From Piper betle (Eukaryota > Streptophyta > Magnoliopsida > Piperales > Piperaceae), in contig JAURVB010009619.1 in the NCBI GenBank assembly GCA_033002965.1, forward strand, positions 33,501 to 97,500: 64,000 bases of DNA. Reading direction: 5' to 3'. Position numbers and translations under genes: made by a program. Shown here in pieces: positions 60,673 through 64,000 of the stretch (position 1 is its first letter; each line of letters begins with the position of its first letter). The notes under the pieces are model-generated. The model made no database searches. It saw only the letters and a list, made by a program, of their open reading frames with translations, and was not told the DNA's origin.

Positions 60673-63600
60673 TGTTAAGATCTTGAGAGATTTAGTATTT
60701 GATTACGCTGATTGTCAGAGTTTCTTTCATGGGTTCTACCTGATGATTTAAGGAGAGTTTGTCAGATAAGTATCGTTTGATAAAAAGGAAAATGTCAAAC
60801 GATGATGGTTTTAAGATCACTTGATGTGTGAAATGGATTTACTGGGTTTATCTTATATTGGTCATGGATAACGTTGGTAACTTGTATATAGGCTAATAGA
60901 AAAGTTTTATTCATTGAGTTAATTTTTATATTAAGAGATGCCCGTAATATTTATTGCAAGTCTTTTGAAAGTCCAAAGAGCCCAACCCAACAGTGGTATC
61001 AATCTCTTTTGGGAAGGGCCCCAAAGGGCCCAACATAGGATAAAAATTACTTTAAATATATTTTATTTGCAACATGCAACTTTAGATACTATGTTGCACT
61101 ATACAACGTGTATCACATTGATACTTTAGTATGAAAATTTCATAATATCTGCTTTTGTGTGCGGAAAATTACGGTATTTTAACTAATATTTAATAAAATA
61201 TTAATGTTATATTATATTTTTAATATATATCTAAAAAAGAGAAACCTTAATATAGCAAAATGAGTAACTGTCAAATCTGCCCACCCTTTTTAATCACGTG
61301 GCCACAATTTTTTCGTGTGAATAAAAATGTCCTGATTTTCTAACCATTTTTATCTTAAAGTTTGCTTACTTAAAAGTATTAAAGCTGATGCTAATTAATC
61401 TCTTTAATAAAGTATTTTATGTATAATTTTAAGACCTGGTTGACCCAGATATACTCTATTCCTGCTATTAATCTAGTATGGTAATCGCCATGATATTTAA
61501 AACTTACAGCTAGAATAGCATTTCAAAGGGGACTAACATGCTTCGTAAACATCAATCAGATGGTGATCATAAGTGCTGGGCTGTGCGTCCGTCGCTTGCT
61601 ACTGAGGCCCATTATTAGAACCCATTAAGAAAATTGTCTCAGCCCAACCCAGTATTTAATCCATGCATGCCAATCATCCCAGGATCCTCAAAAATACAAA
61701 TGGATGTACTCACTTGCATAGCTGTATTTTCTTTTTCCACGCATATGATCAGTTAATATCGTAGGCTTATAACATGCAAGCAGCAGTCAATACGTAGCAT
61801 ATGGCAAGTTAGGAGACTTTGACACCGAGAAAAATTGGAAGGTCTTATCGATTATTTCGCCAAACGAATAGTTTGGAATGGTGGGACATGTCAATTCTGA
61901 TGATCATCATCTATTCGAATTCGGCGACATTTGTTTTCGTTGACAAGAACCAACCAAACGAAGAGCTAGATTTCAGTGCTTAGATATATCCTACCGTTGT
62001 TTCAAGTCGAGCTTTATACACGATTACGGCATACCGTGATATTCAGATTATTCATCCCTTGACTCTTGAAGAAAAAAATCAAGTACTATCAATATATATA
62101 TTAATGAAAGAGTATAGACAATTGTCTCCTTCAAAAGATTAAACACAACACTAAATATATAGCCTACTAGAAAATTCTTACGTTTTCAGAAGGGCGTGAA
62201 TTGTAGCATGGTTAGTGGTTTGTGGTTATTTTTCTGAGTTGCAATTTAAATTTGATTTGTTATTTTTACTGGAACATTAAATGGTAAAATGACAAATTAT
62301 TATGTTAAAATGGAAACATATTGGCTATAGAAAAGTATTGATTTCTTTTGTATATTATCTCTTTCGAAACAAGAAAAAAACCAGTTCTCTCACGACGATC
62401 CTGAGAGAGATCGTATTTCAGCGTCGCAAGCTAGGGTTGAAGGGAAAAAAGTAAGGCTTTTTGAGGTTGAAGGGACAAGGTTTCCTGACATTGAACTAAT
62501 TGTGTTTGGAAAGGACACAAAAATGTAACGCGAACCTCGTTCAACTCCAACCGGCGGCTTCAAATTAAGTGGCCCAATGCAATGCCGAAGGGATCACTTA
62601 TATAGAAGATTGAAGGACAATGTCCCTCGTGCCCCCCACAAACTTCCTCCTGAATTGTCGTTCTTGGGAAGCATGCATGAATTTCCTCAGGAATCCAAGT
62701 AGAAGCAGAGAAGGGACTCAAAATGTGTAATCGACCATGTGTAGGCGCCAACGTTTTGAGCAAACCAGCTCCGTTTAAGAGACACAAGAGTAAACGGCAT
62801 CCATCCACAGAATCCGAGCCCAGTACCCATAGACTTCTCTCTACTTGATGTCGATGCATGTGTCTCCCTCGCTTTAGAATTTAGAGCTGGCCCTCTGTTT
62901 TGTATGTCTATTTCTATGTCTCTGTTCTTTTAAGTATTCGACCAGTCCTGCTACATCACGTGCATTATCAGTTGCATGTTTTCCTCAATCGCTTTATCAG
63001 AAACATTGACGTAGCATTGTGAGTCCAAACTCCTGTTATATATGTGCACATCGAACAAATCCAATCCCATTGAATAATAATTTCAGAGTAATGAGAATGG
63101 TTAGGGTACCAAACAATATTGATATGAAAGTGATATATAGAGATGATATTCTGTGTCTATTATGTGTTCACTCATGCACATGACGGCTATCCTTCCCAAG
63201 TTTCTTTCCAATCCTTGCTTGGTAATTGTTTATCATCACTTTGATCCCTGTTAGTTTTTAACACCATTCAATCGGTAGAAAGATAAAGAAGAGCCTTTGA
63301 CGTTAATCATCTGTACACCTTGATCTTTTAATGATCGGCCATCCTCATTGATCCAGTAATTTGTTAGATTACCCATACCAAATTTTTTCTTTCTTTTGTA
63401 GATATCATCCCCTCCCCTGGGGAAATAAGATGAAGTTTGCATGCATAATCTAATTATGCATATTTTTATATATTTTAGCTAACGAATGAGCTTCAATGCC
63501 CGCTGCTAAAACCTTCCACTGTCCGACCCTCTTTTCTTGTCTGTCTCTGCAAAAATAAGAGGGTTCTTCTGAACAAATTCTCCGCCCACACAGACACGGA

Positions 63601-64000
63601 GACACGAGTTGCAAGTGGATATGAGCTCCAAAAACAACACTTCAAGTTTTAGTAGTGAAATTCAAGAGAGGGTAACACTAGATCACGAGTAAGTCTGGAT
63701 TCGAATCAACCTTGGACCAGTGTTCAAGGCGCTCAAGTAGTGGAGGTTGACTCACACTGGGTAAAGACGGATTTTGAAGTTATTGTTTAGGGAACTCCCA
63801 AGTTTTGGGTGTGAATCTGGCGCGTGATGAAGTCCGAGCACGTAGAATAATCATTTATACGAACGAGGTGTTAACCTCTTCCTATTACCGGGATGATCAT
63901 CTGAATGAATGAGAAACCTCACTATTCATATCTCTGAGGGAAGACGAGGGGGCATAAAAAAAATCATATATTAACTCCAAATTGAGCTCCAAATATGTAT
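60673..64000. other. AT-rich intergenic region
   Basis: No gene is recognised. The longest ORF is a 99-codon minus-strand frame at 62859-62560 in a locally GC-richer patch (62380-62880) with no known domain. A 63-codon minus ORF at 63442-63251 is also unsupported. The last 400 bp is more balanced but shows no coding signal. Confidence 0.45.

Noticed and set aside
62560..62859. 99-codon minus-strand ORF
   Set aside because: No recognised domain, no splice partners and no supporting codon bias, so not called a gene.

Overview
The window is nuclear DNA from a flowering plant, probably a monocot. The signs are split genes with GT-AG introns, NF-YA, Alfin-like, 6PGDH and PAL gene families, plant LTR retrotransposons primed by initiator tRNA-Met, AT-rich spacers, and a sharp contrast between very GC-rich single-exon genes (6PGDH, PAL) and AT-rich surroundings. 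I could not fix genus or family.

Four host genes are well supported. (1) An NF-YA (HAP2, CCAAT-binding) gene lies on the minus strand at about 5.2-12.9 kb. Its five conserved exons join in frame, its start is only tentative, and its 3' UTR carries a miR169-type target site. (2) A single-exon 6-phosphogluconate dehydrogenase is at 36.2-37.7 kb (+). (3) A five-exon Alfin-like PHD-finger gene is at 49.4-51.8 kb (+). (4) A single-exon phenylalanine ammonia-lyase is at 57.4-59.6 kb (+). Its reading frame is broken by one base in a G run, and AC-type MYB sites lie upstream.

From 14.1 to 33.8 kb is a self-nested stack of one LTR-retrotransposon family with LTRs of about 2.9 kb, resolved by three separate 5-bp target-site duplications. 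An old, diverged copy (E) was hit by an element now reduced to a solo LTR (D, TSD CGTGT). D was hit twice: by a solo LTR (A, TSD CCCTA), and inside its last bases by a complete minus-strand element (20327-29592, TSD AGTTT). The complete element keeps PBS and polypurine tract, but its 3.3-kb interior shows no recognisable gag or pol, so it looks like a LARD-type non-autonomous element. Its two LTRs are nearly identical over about 2.4 kb yet clearly different over part of the tRNA-proximal 0.5 kb.

From 40.2 to 48.3 kb an unrecognised host sequence carries two further insertions: a 1.6-kb solo LTR (TSD ACACC) containing a minisatellite, and a young Tork/Tnt1-like Copia element (TSD GTGGC) with broken frames. 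The remaining spacers are AT-rich with scattered tandem duplications. I see no convincing functional tRNA, rRNA, CRISPR array or organellar insertion.

The host genes are unrelated neighbours: transcription factor, oxidative pentose phosphate enzyme, chromatin reader and phenylpropanoid entry enzyme. No gene cluster is implied.
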